Source: Arenibacter aquaticus
GTDB lineage: Bacteria > Bacteroidota > Bacteroidia > Flavobacteriales > Flavobacteriaceae
Assembly (NCBI RefSeq): GCF_003957295.1
Contig: NZ_RQPJ01000008.1
Location: 124,001 to 188,000 of the forward strand
Direction of reading: 5' to 3'
Length of the DNA stretch: 64,000 nt
The translations under genes were made by a program, and so were the position numbers. This document shows positions 43,869 through 52,936 of this stretch, piece by piece. How positions within the stretch are numbered: position 1 is the stretch's first letter; each line of letters starts with the position of its first letter. The notes under the pieces are model-generated. The model was not told the origin of the DNA, did not search any database, and was given only the letters and a program-made list of their open reading frames with translations.

Positions 43869-44525
43869 ATGATCGATTATGAATTGCTGGAATACTTGGA
43901 AGGTTTTATCACCCCTCAAAGAAAGGCACGCTTTCTTAAAATTTTGGAGGATAGAACAAATTATATTACCGTAGCCATAGAGGACGTTTACCAAATGCAC
44001 AACACCAGTGCCGTTATTAGGAGTTGTGATGTTTTTGGTATTCAGCAGGCTCATTTAATTGAAGGTAAGTTTGGAAAGCGATTGGATAAACACATAGCTA
44101 TGGGGGCACAGCAATGGGTGGACCTTAATAGGTATAATAGTACAACAGACTGTATTGAAACATTAAGGAATAAGGGGTATAATATAGTGGCCACAACCCC
44201 ACATGGAGAAAATGCCTCTCTTTCCAATTTTAAATTTGAAGGCAAGACCGCCCTGTTTTTCGGCACGGAAAAAGAAGGTTTGAGCAAAGAGGTGTTGGAC
44301 CAGGCAGATGCACTTTTAAAAATACCTATGGTGGGTTTTACTGAGAGTTTGAACATATCCGTATCTGCAGCCATTATCTTGCATACGCTTAGTGGTCAAA
44401 TGAGAAAAGAGAATGTGGATTGGAAGCTCTCTGAAAAAGAAAAATTGGAAATAAGGATGGATTGGACCAAGAAATCGGTCCGGAGTCTGGAGGACGTTTT
44501 GGGCAGATACTATGGAACAAAATGA
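43869..44525 (+). CDS. trmH: TrmH-family tRNA/rRNA 2'-O-methyltransferase
   Basis: A 218-residue SPOUT methyltransferase. The three family motifs are NTSAVIRSCDVFGI (about 44-57), ALFFGTEKEGLS (about 134-145) and IPMVGFTESLNISVSAAI (about 157-174), which form the trefoil knot and SAM site. It carries the N-terminal helix typical of TrmH, which methylates G18 of tRNA. The ATG at 43869 is used, since the upstream 20 codons (from 43809) run across the promoter of the divergent sirtuin gene and look non-coding. Confidence 0.93.
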   Translation: MIDYELLEYLEGFITPQRKARFLKILEDRTNYITVAIEDVYQMHNTSAVIRSCDVFGIQQAHLIEGKFGKRLDKHIAMGAQQWVDLNRYNSTTDCIETLRNKGYNIVATTPHGENASLSNFKFEGKTALFFGTEKEGLSKEVLDQADALLKIPMVGFTESLNISVSAAIILHTLSGQMRKENVDWKLSEKEKLEIRMDWTKKSVRSLEDVLGRYYGTK

Positions 44526-44567
44526 TTTTTTTAGTATATTGTAGGTAAACCAACAAACAAACCAATC

Positions 44568-45095
44568 ATGACAATATTACTTTATATAATTCTGGGATTA
44601 ATTGTTTTAATTGCAATTCTGGCCCTTGTAGCTCCTAAAGATTATAATGTTTCCCGATCCATTGAGATCGCAAGACCCAAAGCGGAGGTTTTTGAGCACT
44701 TAAAATACTTAAAGAAGCAACAAGAATGGTCCCCTTGGGCCAAGAGGGATCCAGATATGATTAGCAAGTTCACAGGTGTCGACGGCGAGGTAGGCGCCAT
44801 AAATTATTGGAAAGGCAATAAAGAGGTAGGAGAAGGGGAGCAGGAGATTACCCAAATAATAGAAGGAAAAAGAATAGAAGGGGAATTACGCTTTTTAAAA
44901 CCCTTTAAGTCAACTTCCGATTCTTATTTGGAGGTTTATGAAGCAGGCCCAAACAAGACCAAGGTAATTTGGGGATTTAAAGGCAAGAATAAATTCCCTA
45001 TGTCTATTATGATGCTTTTTATGAATATGGACAAGGCTGTTGGAAAGGATTTTGAAGAGGGCTTACAAAGTTTAAAGACCATAATGGAAAATTAG
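44568..45095 (+). CDS. SRPBCC-family (START-like) membrane-anchored protein
   Basis: A 175-residue protein with an N-terminal membrane helix (about 2-22) and a polyketide-cyclase/START-like domain beginning at YNVSRSIEIARPKAEVFEHL (about 27-46), with the hydrophobic-cavity strands GEGEQEITQIIEGKRIEGEL and SYLEVYEAGPNKTKVIWGF. The domain binds small lipophilic molecules in relatives; the ligand is unknown. It ends 6 bp before the VOC gene, so they are co-transcribed, with TrmH upstream by 42 bp. Confidence 0.88.
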   Translation: MTILLYIILGLIVLIAILALVAPKDYNVSRSIEIARPKAEVFEHLKYLKKQQEWSPWAKRDPDMISKFTGVDGEVGAINYWKGNKEVGEGEQEITQIIEGKRIEGELRFLKPFKSTSDSYLEVYEAGPNKTKVIWGFKGKNKFPMSIMMLFMNMDKAVGKDFEEGLQSLKTIMEN

Positions 45096-45101
45096 TCAAG
45101 A

Positions 45102-45485
45102 ATGGATAGGCAGAGCAATATGGTTGGTTGGTTCGAGATTCCCGTGAACGATATGGATAGGGCAAAAACGTTCTATGAGTCTGTATTTGAGATCAAGATT
45201 TCCATTAATGATTTGGACGGTCTCCTCATGGGGTGGTTTCCCAGTGCACCTGGTAAGTCGGGCGCCATGGGCTCTTTGGTGAAACACCCAACGTATATTC
45301 CAAGTGATACCAAAGGGGCTGTATTATATTTTTCCTGTAAAGATCTTAGCGATGAATTATCTAGGGTAGAGGAAGCGGGAGGAGCTATTCTACAGCCTAA
45401 AAAGGAAATTGGCGGGGGACATGGTTTTATGGCCTTATTAAAAGATACAGAAGGCAATAGGATAGCCCTACATTCCCAAAATTAG
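45102..45485 (+). CDS. VOC-family (glyoxalase-like) protein
   Basis: A 127-residue protein of the vicinal oxygen chelate superfamily: MVGWFEIPVNDMDRAKTFYE (about 7-26) begins the first beta-alpha-beta-beta-beta unit, LSRVEEAGGAILQPKKEIGG the second, and HGFMALLKDTEGNRIALHS closes it. Family members bind metals and act as lyases, dioxygenases or resistance proteins; here the first metal ligand position is Trp/Phe-rich and activity cannot be predicted. It follows the SRPBCC gene by 6 bp. Confidence 0.9.
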   Translation: MDRQSNMVGWFEIPVNDMDRAKTFYESVFEIKISINDLDGLLMGWFPSAPGKSGAMGSLVKHPTYIPSDTKGAVLYFSCKDLSDELSRVEEAGGAILQPKKEIGGGHGFMALLKDTEGNRIALHSQN

Positions 45486-45488
45486 AAC

Positions 45489-46304
45489 TTAAATATAAAA
45501 AATACTGGCCTCTGCCCTGGCGCCAAAGCGTATTGGAAAAACAGTGGTCCCTACTCCTTTGGATACATACATATTAGAGGTCTTGTTTCTATACCATCCT
45601 TTTACATAATTTCCACTGCCAAATGGCGTAAAAAAAGGCTTTCCAAAAAAAGTAATTTGTCCGCCATGGGTATGTCCGGATAAAATTAAGTAGGGTCTTA
45701 AATTTAGGGGTTGGCTCAAACGGTCTATTTCTTCTCTGTAGGCTGGACAATGATTAAGGATAACAGTGGCCAAAGAGGGGTCTAAGTTGTTGGCAGCTTT
45801 TTTAAAATCAGGGTAACCACAAACATAATCATCAATTCCCAGAATATTGATTTTTCTATTCTTTGATTCAAAAATATGCGATTCGTTTACCAGTAGAGTG
45901 CCATTGTAACTTTTATAAACGTCCTTTAGACGATCCTTATCTATACGCCCAGAATATTCCTTATTCCCCAGAATAGCTATTTTGGGTAGTTTATGATCAA
46001 TTAGATTTAAGAAATCTTGTAGTATCGGAAAGTATTTGTTTCGTTCCAATGAATCCCCGGTAAAAAAAATAACATCCGGACGTTCCTTATTAATCCGATC
46101 TGCAATGGATTTATGGACAGATTTTATACTTCGTAAATGAAGATCTGTTAAGTGAATCGCCTTTATTTTGTTTGATGGCGAATCCGAAATATCATGCTCT
46201 GTCCATTCTACAAAATAGGTTTCCAACCAGAAGGCATCAAGAACTAGAAAACTAATGGAGCCTAAAAATAGTTTTAGGATAAATTGTCTTCTTTTCAATT
46301 TCAT
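45489..46304 (-). CDS. YkuE-type metallophosphoesterase
   Basis: A 271-residue calcineurin-like phosphoesterase with an N-terminal membrane anchor or export signal (KRRQFILKLFLGSISFLVL, about 4-22). Dimetal motifs are present in order: LTDLHLRS (about 52-59), FTGDSLE (about 80-86), LGNKEYSG (about 110-117), LNHCPA (about 187-192) and SGHTHGGQ (about 209-216). The protein acts outside the cytosol. Relatives cleave UDP-sugars or phosphodiesters in the envelope; substrate not known here. Confidence 0.92.
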   Translation of the reverse strand: MKLKRRQFILKLFLGSISFLVLDAFWLETYFVEWTEHDISDSPSNKIKAIHLTDLHLRSIKSVHKSIADRINKERPDVIFFTGDSLERNKYFPILQDFLNLIDHKLPKIAILGNKEYSGRIDKDRLKDVYKSYNGTLLVNESHIFESKNRKINILGIDDYVCGYPDFKKAANNLDPSLATVILNHCPAYREEIDRLSQPLNLRPYLILSGHTHGGQITFFGKPFFTPFGSGNYVKGWYRNKTSNMYVSKGVGTTVFPIRFGARAEASIFYI

Positions 46305-46442
46305 ATAATGTCTATTGCTATAGTTATTTAGCGCTTAAGCGGAAGGGTACGAAATTAGGGAACATTTTTAAAATCTATACAAGTAAAAAGTTAAATAGAT
46401 GAAAAGGAAGGCTAAATACGTTTCTGTTAGCCTGTTAATCCA

Positions 46443-48134
46443 TTATTTTTTGGCCAATTCCAGCAGTGCTATAGGGTTATCGTTTTCTAGGACTATGCTG
46501 CCGTTTTCTACGGTAGTATAGGTTTCGGAAAAGGTGTCATAAAGTTGTGTGCCGTCTCCAAAGAACCCTTTTACAGAAAGAATTTTTTTGCCTTCGGGAA
46601 GATCAAGGCCTACCACTACTTTGTCCTTATACGCCCCATTTTTATAGTTTCGGCCAAAAACATAAGGGTTCTGGGACAGTTTATGGTGTTTCCCCGCCCC
46701 TATGGCCGGATGGGTGTTCCTAAATCTTCCAAGTTTTTGCCAGTAGGCCAATACGGTTTTAATTTGTGCAATGCTATCTTGTTCTTTCCAGTTCATAAAA
46801 GAGCGTAGCTTGGCATCCCCTATGGCCTCATTAATATTTAAACCTCTATTGCTCTCGTCCCCATAATAAATTTGGGATATTCCCGGGCTTAGCAGAAGTA
46901 CGTTTGCTCTGCGATACGGCTGCTTCCTGTCTTGGTCATAAGGGTTGCTATCGTCATGTGAACTAAGGTAGTTTACTACACTTTTACCGGCTAAAGAGGT
47001 GTGCAGTATGTTGCTGTATTTACTAAAGATAGAGTCATAATTTCGCTTGGCATCATTCTTTAACTCAAAATTGATAAGACTTTGGAAGCCATAATTAAAA
47101 TAATCCACTTTTTTGTCGCCAAAATCATATGTTCTTCCGCCCGATATCCCATAGCCGTAAACTTCGCCGAACATAAAAAAGGAAGTGCTGTCCAGGACCT
47201 TCTTGGGGTGCTTTTTTTTCCAGGTATTAAAGGCAATGGAAGCTTGTTCTTGTAGTGCGGACCATACCTGTTCATCTACGTGTTTAGCGGTATCCACCCT
47301 AAACCCGTCTATTCCAAAATCGTTTACATAATCGGTCAGCCATTTAATGATATAAGACTGTGGTGTCCTGGGGTATTTAGTACGATCAAAAAATAGCTGT
47401 AACTCGTCCAGTTCATTGCTGAGTCGGTTTTCAGACTTCCATTTGGCCAATAGGGCATCGGGGAGTTCTACTGGGACCTCGGTTCTAGTAAGGATATCGG
47501 GCAAGTTTTCTACTAAGGTACAGGCCGTTGTGGTTTCATAATTGGTGTATTTGCAAACTGGCCCTGTCCGCACCCAATCCCTTGGCCATACCGGGTCTAA
47601 ATTTGTGACTGGACCTGTATGGTTGAGCACTACGTCCATTATTATTCTAATACCTCTGTCATGAGCTGTATCCACTAAAACCTCCAAATCCTTGTTAGAG
47701 CCAAAATTGGGGTCTAGATTGGTCCAATCCTTGGTCCAATACCCGTGATAGCCATAGGTACTTCCTGTTCCTTCATCTACATTCCCGTGTATCTGCTCCA
47801 CAACAGGGGTTAACCAAATAGCATTTACCCCCAAATCCGTAAAATAGCCTTCTTCTATTTTTTTGGTGATTCCCTTAAGGTCTCCTCCCATAAACCCCCT
47901 TAGAGGTGCAGTTTTATTATTTCGGTTTAGCGTATTGTCGTTTAGGGTATCCCCATTGTAAAAACGATCGGTAAGTAGGAAATAAATATTGGCGGCATCC
48001 CAGACAAAGGGAGGGGATTCCTTGGGATGTGTAGTAACTATAGGCAAGTTGGTCACTTCTTTTACAGTTTCTTTATTCCTTTTGCAGGACAAAAAGAATA
48101 TAATGAATACCATTATAGGAAGGTACCTTGACAT
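46443..48134 (-). CDS. GH13 alpha-amylase family lipoprotein
   Basis: A 563-residue lipoprotein, lipobox IFFLSC (about 12-17), carrying a GH13 (beta/alpha)8 barrel. The conserved regions are DVVLNH (about 166-171, region I), GFRVDTAKHV (about 273-282, region II with nucleophile Asp), MFGEVYG (about 321-327, region III with acid/base Glu) and YLSSHDDS (about 381-388, region IV). The C-terminal beta domain is short. It probably cleaves alpha-glucans at the outer surface or in the periplasm. No SusC/D pair is adjacent, so it is not part of a classic starch locus. Confidence 0.94.
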   Translation of the reverse strand: MSRYLPIMVFIIFFLSCKRNKETVKEVTNLPIVTTHPKESPPFVWDAANIYFLLTDRFYNGDTLNDNTLNRNNKTAPLRGFMGGDLKGITKKIEEGYFTDLGVNAIWLTPVVEQIHGNVDEGTGSTYGYHGYWTKDWTNLDPNFGSNKDLEVLVDTAHDRGIRIIMDVVLNHTGPVTNLDPVWPRDWVRTGPVCKYTNYETTTACTLVENLPDILTRTEVPVELPDALLAKWKSENRLSNELDELQLFFDRTKYPRTPQSYIIKWLTDYVNDFGIDGFRVDTAKHVDEQVWSALQEQASIAFNTWKKKHPKKVLDSTSFFMFGEVYGYGISGGRTYDFGDKKVDYFNYGFQSLINFELKNDAKRNYDSIFSKYSNILHTSLAGKSVVNYLSSHDDSNPYDQDRKQPYRRANVLLLSPGISQIYYGDESNRGLNINEAIGDAKLRSFMNWKEQDSIAQIKTVLAYWQKLGRFRNTHPAIGAGKHHKLSQNPYVFGRNYKNGAYKDKVVVGLDLPEGKKILSVKGFFGDGTQLYDTFSETYTTVENGSIVLENDNPIALLELAKK

Positions 48135-48271
48135 TTTAAGCTGTTTTTCTTAAAGCTATTAAATGCAAAGGGAAATTGAAAATTTATTTCAATTAATTGG
48201 TAAAAGTTTTAAAACTACATTGGACAAGCAGTCTAAAATGTCAATGATATTATGGAAGGCCAGGGCTTGCC

Positions 48272-49051
48272 CTATTTTTTTCGGTTCAAAACTTTAAATT
48301 CTTCATAGCAGCTGCTGATGGCATCCAGAATTTGAAGGTCGTTGGCAGTGGTAATAAAGGATTTTGAGTAATTGCAATTATTTAGGATGTCCTCTATATC
48401 TACCTTTTCCATTTGCAGGAGTTCTGTAAGGGTTTCCCTGTCAAATTTAGAGGCTAACAGGTCTCTAATTTGATCATCTTCTTTCATTTGTCTGAGTTTG
48501 CGCATTTGGTTTGGTTTTTTTCCAAATAAATTACGCAATAAATCAGCAGGATTAAGGATTGCTCCCAGGACCTTGGTAACGGCACTGGGGTTTTTGCTAC
48601 CAGCCTCGTAACCAACCGATAGGCCAGAGATGCTATACTGAAAGGCGTTGTTTAGGGGTAGGTTTTTAACATCTATCTCTAAATATCCGGTAAGAGCATA
48701 AGGTCTTACTATGACCTCTTCCAACGCATATGCCAATTCGGTTAGGGAGATTTTTGTATCCTTAAATTTAAACATATCATTGGTGACCCTCACTTTTTGT
48801 GATTTAAATCCTAAAAAGGAAAAGAAAAGGGTGTCGTTTACCTTGGCAGAAATTTGAAACTCACCTTGTTCATTGGTAATGGTTCCTACAACTTGATTCA
48901 GGTTTACCACATGAACGCTTTCCAATGGTTGGTCGGTTTGTGCATTGGCGACCACGGCTTTTAGCTGTTGTAATCCCGTTTCATTTTTTTCATTTTGGGA
49001 ATATCCCAAGGAAATAAATAATATGAATAAGGGCAATAAATAGTTTTTCAT
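48272..49051 (-). CDS. carboxypeptidase-like regulatory domain protein, exported
   Basis: A 259-residue exported protein: signal peptide (about 1-18, ISLGYSQ), then a carboxypeptidase D regulatory-like domain (about 29-110) with LKAVVANAQTDQPLESVHVV and NEQGEFQISAKVNDTLFFSF, the same domain that precedes TonB-dependent receptors in Bacteroidota. The C-terminal half is helical (VEDILNNCNYSKSFITT) and has no receptor barrel. It may be an adaptor or sensor at the envelope. Function not known. Confidence 0.85.
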   Translation of the reverse strand: MKNYLLPLFILFISLGYSQNEKNETGLQQLKAVVANAQTDQPLESVHVVNLNQVVGTITNEQGEFQISAKVNDTLFFSFLGFKSQKVRVTNDMFKFKDTKISLTELAYALEEVIVRPYALTGYLEIDVKNLPLNNAFQYSISGLSVGYEAGSKNPSAVTKVLGAILNPADLLRNLFGKKPNQMRKLRQMKEDDQIRDLLASKFDRETLTELLQMEKVDIEDILNNCNYSKSFITTANDLQILDAISSCYEEFKVLNRKK

Positions 49052-49086
49052 TAAATTAATTCCAGTATTATTTTGGTAAACTAACT

Positions 49087-49114
49087 AAAAAAATACGCCG
49101 AAGCGTATTTTTTT
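49087..49114 (-). terminator. terminator of the large DEAD-box helicase gene
   Basis: On the minus strand, AAAAAAATACGC-TTCG-GCGTATTTTTTT is a perfect hairpin with a stable UUCG loop, 14 bp downstream of the helicase stop codon. Confidence 0.88.
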
Positions 49115-49127
49115 AATATACAATTAA

Positions 49128-50909
49128 CTAAAAGGAATCACTTTTTCTTTTAGATCTTCTTTTTCCAGAGTAACTGGAGGAGCCTCCTTTGGAAGCGCTT
49201 CTTTCTCTTCTTTTGCCACGGCCTCTATCTCTGTCCCTATCTCTACCGCCTCCACTTCTGCTTCTGTCGCGTCTACCTCTACCGCCTCCGCCACCGGGGT
49301 TTTTAGAGACTTCAACGTTAACAAATCTTCCGTCTACTTTAAACTCGGTAAAGGTGCTTAAGATGGCTTCTGTAGCCGATGCATCGGTGTTAAAGAACGA
49401 GAAGCTATCTTTTACATCTACTTTAAAGATATCATCTTTTCCTAAATTAACGGTATCCCTAAGGAAATCCTTCAAAGACATCCAGTCGTATCCGTCTTTT
49501 TCGCCAACATTGATGAAATATCTAACGTTACCATCATTACCAAAGCTTCCATTGCCATCACCGCGTTTACCCCTATCGGAAGAATCCACGGTATTTAAGT
49601 CTTTGGTTTTGTTGTAGTAATTATAGAAACGGGTAAATTCTACCGAGACTATTTTTTTTATCAACTCGTCCCTATCAATACCTTGTAGTACGTCGTTTAT
49701 GGCGGGGAGATAATTGTCTACCTCCTTGTTTATTTCTGTATTTTTAATCTTATTGGCCAAATGGTAAAGCTGTATTTCACAGATTTCCATTCCGGTAGGG
49801 ATTTTTTTGGAAATAAAATCTTGTTGGATCTTATTTTCTATGGCTTTAATTTTCCGAAGTTCACTTCTGGTAACAATGACCATTGAGATTCCAGATTTTC
49901 CTGCCCTTCCCGTACGTCCACTTCGGTGGGTATAGGTCTCTATTTCATCGGGCAGCTGATAGTTGATAACATGGGTAATATCGTCAACATCAATGCCCCT
50001 TGCGGCCACGTCTGTGGCGACCAACATCTGTATTTGTTTTTTACGGAAGGAATTCATGACCAAATCTCTCTGGTTTTGGCTTAAATCCCCATGTAATGCA
50101 CCAGCATTGTACCCATCCTCAATCAATTTTTCGGCTACTTTTTGCGTGTCCCTTTTGGTTCTACAGAAAATAACGGAAAAGATGTCCGGGTTGGTATCGG
50201 CTAGTCTTTTCAAGGCAGGATAGCGGTCCCTGCCACCCACAACGTAATACTCATGTTGTACGGTACTTGCACCGGAGTTCTTGGAGCCTACGGTTATTTC
50301 CTGAGGGCTGTGCATGAATTTTTTAGCGATGACCGATACCTCTCGGGGCATGGTGGCCGAAAAAAGCCATGTAGATTTGTCTTGAGGAGTATTGGAAAGG
50401 ATGTCTTTTATGTCTTCAAAAAAGCCCATGTTCAACATCTCATCCGCTTCATCCAACACACAGTAGTCAATTTTGGAAATATCTACTAGGCCCCTGCCAA
50501 TCATATCTTTCATTCTTCCAGGAGTGGCTACTACTATTTGAGCGCCCCTTTTTACCTGTCTAGCTTGGTCTGTGATACTAGCTCCACCGTATATGGCTAC
50601 CACGTTTACCCCTTTGTCATATTTGGAGTAAAGATTAAGCTCATTGGTAATCTGTAAGCATAGTTCCCGAGTAGGGGAAAGGATCAATCCTTGTGTTGTT
50701 CTACTGTTTCCATCAATTTTTTGAATAAGGGGAAAGCCAAATGCGGCAGTCTTACCTGTTCCGGTCTGTGCCAAGGCAACTAGATCCGTTTCACTTTCCA
50801 ATAAGATAGGGATGGCTTTTTCTTGCACTTCTGAAGGGGATTCAAATCCCAAATCAGAAATAGCATTTAATAGGGACTGTTTTAGCCCTAATGCTTCAAA
50901 TTTCGTCAT
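49128..50909 (-). CDS. deaD: DEAD-box RNA helicase with DbpA-type RNA-binding domain (CsdA/DeaD-like)
   Basis: A 593-residue helicase. Helicase core motifs are [12 protein letters not shown] (I), SPTRELCLQ (Ia), TPGRMKD (Ib), DEAD (II), SAT (III), GRTGRAGK (VI) up to about residue 360. A central helical region (about 370-440) leads to a DbpA/CsdA-like RNA-binding domain (about 455-530) and a Gly/Arg-rich tail with RDRDRGRGK repeats (about 540-593). This layout is that of ribosome-assembly helicases active in cold. A second, shorter helicase is at 2301. Confidence 0.96.
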   Translation of the reverse strand: MTKFEALGLKQSLLNAISDLGFESPSEVQEKAIPILLESETDLVALAQTGTGKTAAFGFPLIQKIDGNSRTTQGLILSPTRELCLQITNELNLYSKYDKGVNVVAIYGGASITDQARQVKRGAQIVVATPGRMKDMIGRGLVDISKIDYCVLDEADEMLNMGFFEDIKDILSNTPQDKSTWLFSATMPREVSVIAKKFMHSPQEITVGSKNSGASTVQHEYYVVGGRDRYPALKRLADTNPDIFSVIFCRTKRDTQKVAEKLIEDGYNAGALHGDLSQNQRDLVMNSFRKKQIQMLVATDVAARGIDVDDITHVINYQLPDEIETYTHRSGRTGRAGKSGISMVIVTRSELRKIKAIENKIQQDFISKKIPTGMEICEIQLYHLANKIKNTEINKEVDNYLPAINDVLQGIDRDELIKKIVSVEFTRFYNYYNKTKDLNTVDSSDRGKRGDGNGSFGNDGNVRYFINVGEKDGYDWMSLKDFLRDTVNLGKDDIFKVDVKDSFSFFNTDASATEAILSTFTEFKVDGRFVNVEVSKNPGGGGGRGRRDRSRSGGGRDRDRDRGRGKRRERSASKGGSSSYSGKRRSKRKSDSF

Positions 50910-51066
50910 AATATGTTTTAAATAATCGCAAATATGTATGTTGCATAGAGCGATTATTCCTATAACCTATTTAGACTCAGCGCAACACATGCTATACCAG
51001 CGGCGTTAATTGAAGCTGCAAAGGTACTGTTAATTTTTTAATTAAAATAGTTTATTTCCAAGTGAT

Positions 51067-51711
51067 TTACGGAGCAATGGTAAAGCCATATGCGGATATC
51101 AGGATACCAATGGCGCCAAATATCAGCACTAAAGAGATAAAGTTCTTCTGTAATTTTTTGTTCTCATGTATAACAATACATACCGCTCCCAAAACTATAC
51201 AGATTTGAAATAGTAATTTTCCCAAGTCAAATTTTTGGGTAGCAGAATCGTAGTCTTGGGTAAGCTGTTGCCATTCATTGATTCCTATTATTTTGCCCAT
51301 TTCCCCGTCCAGGTCCTGTGTCCAGTGTTCACGAGGTAGATTGGCCGAGCCTACTAGAATTTCAGTTTTTTCGGCTTCGTATTTGAGAACTAAAGATTTG
51401 GTCTCCGCAAGTTTTGTCCTAAAGTTGCTCAGTTTGTCATTGGGGATAATTCCGGTTTCGGTCAGAGCGCTTAGGTAGTGCATTTCACTTTCTTTAAGCC
51501 CTTGTTTAATGCTCTTGGACTGATACCAATTGTAGTAGTTTACCAATTTGTTGTGTGAAATCATCATTTCCTCTTCCAAATTGTTGTTTATCAGTTCCGC
51601 AATGGCCATAAGTGCCGCAAACACGGCAATTAGTATAGCTCCAATGGCTTCTGTGCGGTCTAGTAATTTATATTTTTTTTTAGGAGTCTCTTTGGAATTA
51701 TCGTTCTGCAT
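51067..51711 (-). CDS. DUF4337-like membrane protein
   Basis: A 214-residue membrane protein; one membrane span near the N-terminus (about 22-42, GAILIAVFAALMAIAEL), a long helical periplasmic or cytosolic part with the family-like segment KLVNYYNWYQSKSIKQGLKE (about 55-74), and two C-terminal spans (about 160-214). I place it in DUF4337 by that segment, with moderate certainty. The ATG at 51711 is chosen; the longer frame up to 51759 has a poor start. It overlaps the rdgB end by 14 bases, so the two genes are coupled. Confidence 0.75.
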   Translation of the reverse strand: MQNDNSKETPKKKYKLLDRTEAIGAILIAVFAALMAIAELINNNLEEEMMISHNKLVNYYNWYQSKSIKQGLKESEMHYLSALTETGIIPNDKLSNFRTKLAETKSLVLKYEAEKTEILVGSANLPREHWTQDLDGEMGKIIGINEWQQLTQDYDSATQKFDLGKLLFQICIVLGAVCIVIHENKKLQKNFISLVLIFGAIGILISAYGFTIAP

Positions 51712-52288
51712 TGGATAGATTTTTGAAAAAGGCAAGCAATTGTTTGATGGCAAGGCCACGGTGGCTTATTTCATTTTTAACGGACAAGGGTAGCTCAGCA
51801 AAAGTTTTATCGTAGCCCAGTGGTGAAAATATGGGGTCATAGCCAAAACCTTTTTCGCCTTTTTTTTCTGTGGTTATTTCTCCTTCTACAACTCCCTTAA
51901 AAAAATATTGCTGGTTGTTGATATTTAATGCGATGACTGTTTTAAAATGGGCAGATCGGTCAGTATGATGCTGTAAATGGTCCAGCAATTTGTTCATATT
52001 GTCTTCGGAACTTTTTTGTTTACCGGCATATCTGGCGGAATATACACCAGGCGCTCCGTTTAATGCGTCTACCAGAAGTCCGGTGTCATCCGCAAAACAC
52101 GCGTAGCCATATTTTTCTGTAACATAGTTTGCCTTTTGTGCCGCATTCCCCTCCAGATCCGGCGACGTTTCTGGAATATCCTCCGTGCAGCCTATGTCTT
52201 CCAAAGACAAAAGCTCTATGTCATTGGGCAATAATATTTGTACTTCCCTTATTTTGTTGGGATTATGGGTGGCAAAAACCAATTGCAT
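51698..52288 (-). CDS. rdgB: dITP/XTP pyrophosphatase (RdgB/HAM1)
   Basis: Hydrolyses ITP, dITP and XTP so that deaminated purines are not incorporated into DNA. The 196-residue protein shows the N-terminal ATHNPNKIREV (about 5-15), FADDTGLLVDALNGAPGVYS (about 65-84), GFGYDPIF (about 146-153) and a C-terminal SHRGLAIK (about 177-184). ATG at 52288 gives the usual family start MQLVFATHN; an in-frame ATG 18 codons upstream is unlikely. It overlaps the DUF4337-like gene downstream. Confidence 0.94.
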   Translation of the reverse strand: MQLVFATHNPNKIREVQILLPNDIELLSLEDIGCTEDIPETSPDLEGNAAQKANYVTEKYGYACFADDTGLLVDALNGAPGVYSARYAGKQKSSEDNMNKLLDHLQHHTDRSAHFKTVIALNINNQQYFFKGVVEGEITTEKKGEKGFGYDPIFSPLGYDKTFAELPLSVKNEISHRGLAIKQLLAFFKNLSNAER

Positions 52289-52397
52289 TACATTTGTTTT
52301 AAGGGTTTTATATGCGCTGGGATTAATTATCTTCTGGGACATATTATTTTTAAAAGTCTAAAAGTAGTAATTTTATTTTCTCATCAATGTATCTCAT

Positions 52398-52850
52398 ATG
52401 AAGTTAAAATTACCCCCTCTGCTTGTTTTCTTATTATTTGGATTGTTCATGTACCTGTTGAAGACCTATTTGCCTGTAGGATATTTTGATTTTTTTGGAA
52501 GGGACTATTTACTTTATGCTATCTGCTTACTTGCATTTCTTATTGGAGCTATTTCTTTGTTGCAGTTTTTTAGGGCAAAAACATCCCTTGACCCTTTGCA
52601 TCCGTCCAAGACCAGGGTTTTGGTTACCGGTGGAATTTATAAGTACACGAGAAATCCTATGTATTTATGCTTGTTGCTGCTTTTGTTGGCTTTGGGTCTG
52701 TATTTGGGCAATGCTTTTAATACGCTTCTCGCAGCCGGGTTTGTATATTATATGAATACTTTTCAAATAATACCGGAGGAGGAAGTGTTGGTAAAGAAGT
52801 ATGGGAAGGCATATCAGAAGTATTGTGTGATGGTAAGACGGTGGTTTTAA
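52398..52850 (+). CDS. isoprenylcysteine carboxyl methyltransferase-like membrane protein
   Basis: A 150-residue integral membrane protein with about four spans. The C-terminal half has the SAM-binding signature of ICMT/PEMT-like methyltransferases: TGGIYKYTRNPMYLCLL (about 75-91) and PEEEVLVKKYGKAYQKYCVM (about 125-144). Bacteria lack prenylated proteins of the eukaryotic kind, so the acceptor is probably a lipid or small thiol; not known. Followed by the satD-like gene after 86 bp. Confidence 0.88.
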   Translation: MKLKLPPLLVFLLFGLFMYLLKTYLPVGYFDFFGRDYLLYAICLLAFLIGAISLLQFFRAKTSLDPLHPSKTRVLVTGGIYKYTRNPMYLCLLLLLLALGLYLGNAFNTLLAAGFVYYMNTFQIIPEEEVLVKKYGKAYQKYCVMVRRWF

Positions 52851-52870
52851 TGAAATTAATATTAACAATA

Positions 52871-52936
52871 TAGCTTATAATTAAAAATATTAGTATATTA
52901 GCTTATAATTAAGAATATTAGCATTTTAACTTATAT
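52871..52936 (+). repeat. 29-bp-period direct repeat upstream of the SatD gene
   Basis: TAGCTTATAATTAA and AATATTAG occur twice (52871-52895 and 52900-52924) 29 bp apart, with only two differing bases in 25. A weaker third half-copy (AACTTATAT) overlaps the region just before the ATG at 52937. The SatD protein ends in a helix-turn-helix, so these may be operator sites. Confidence 0.6.

Noticed and set aside
52871-52936. The repeats before the SatD gene as a CRISPR array
   Set aside because: The period is 29 but there are no unique spacers: copies are nearly adjacent and there are no cas genes.
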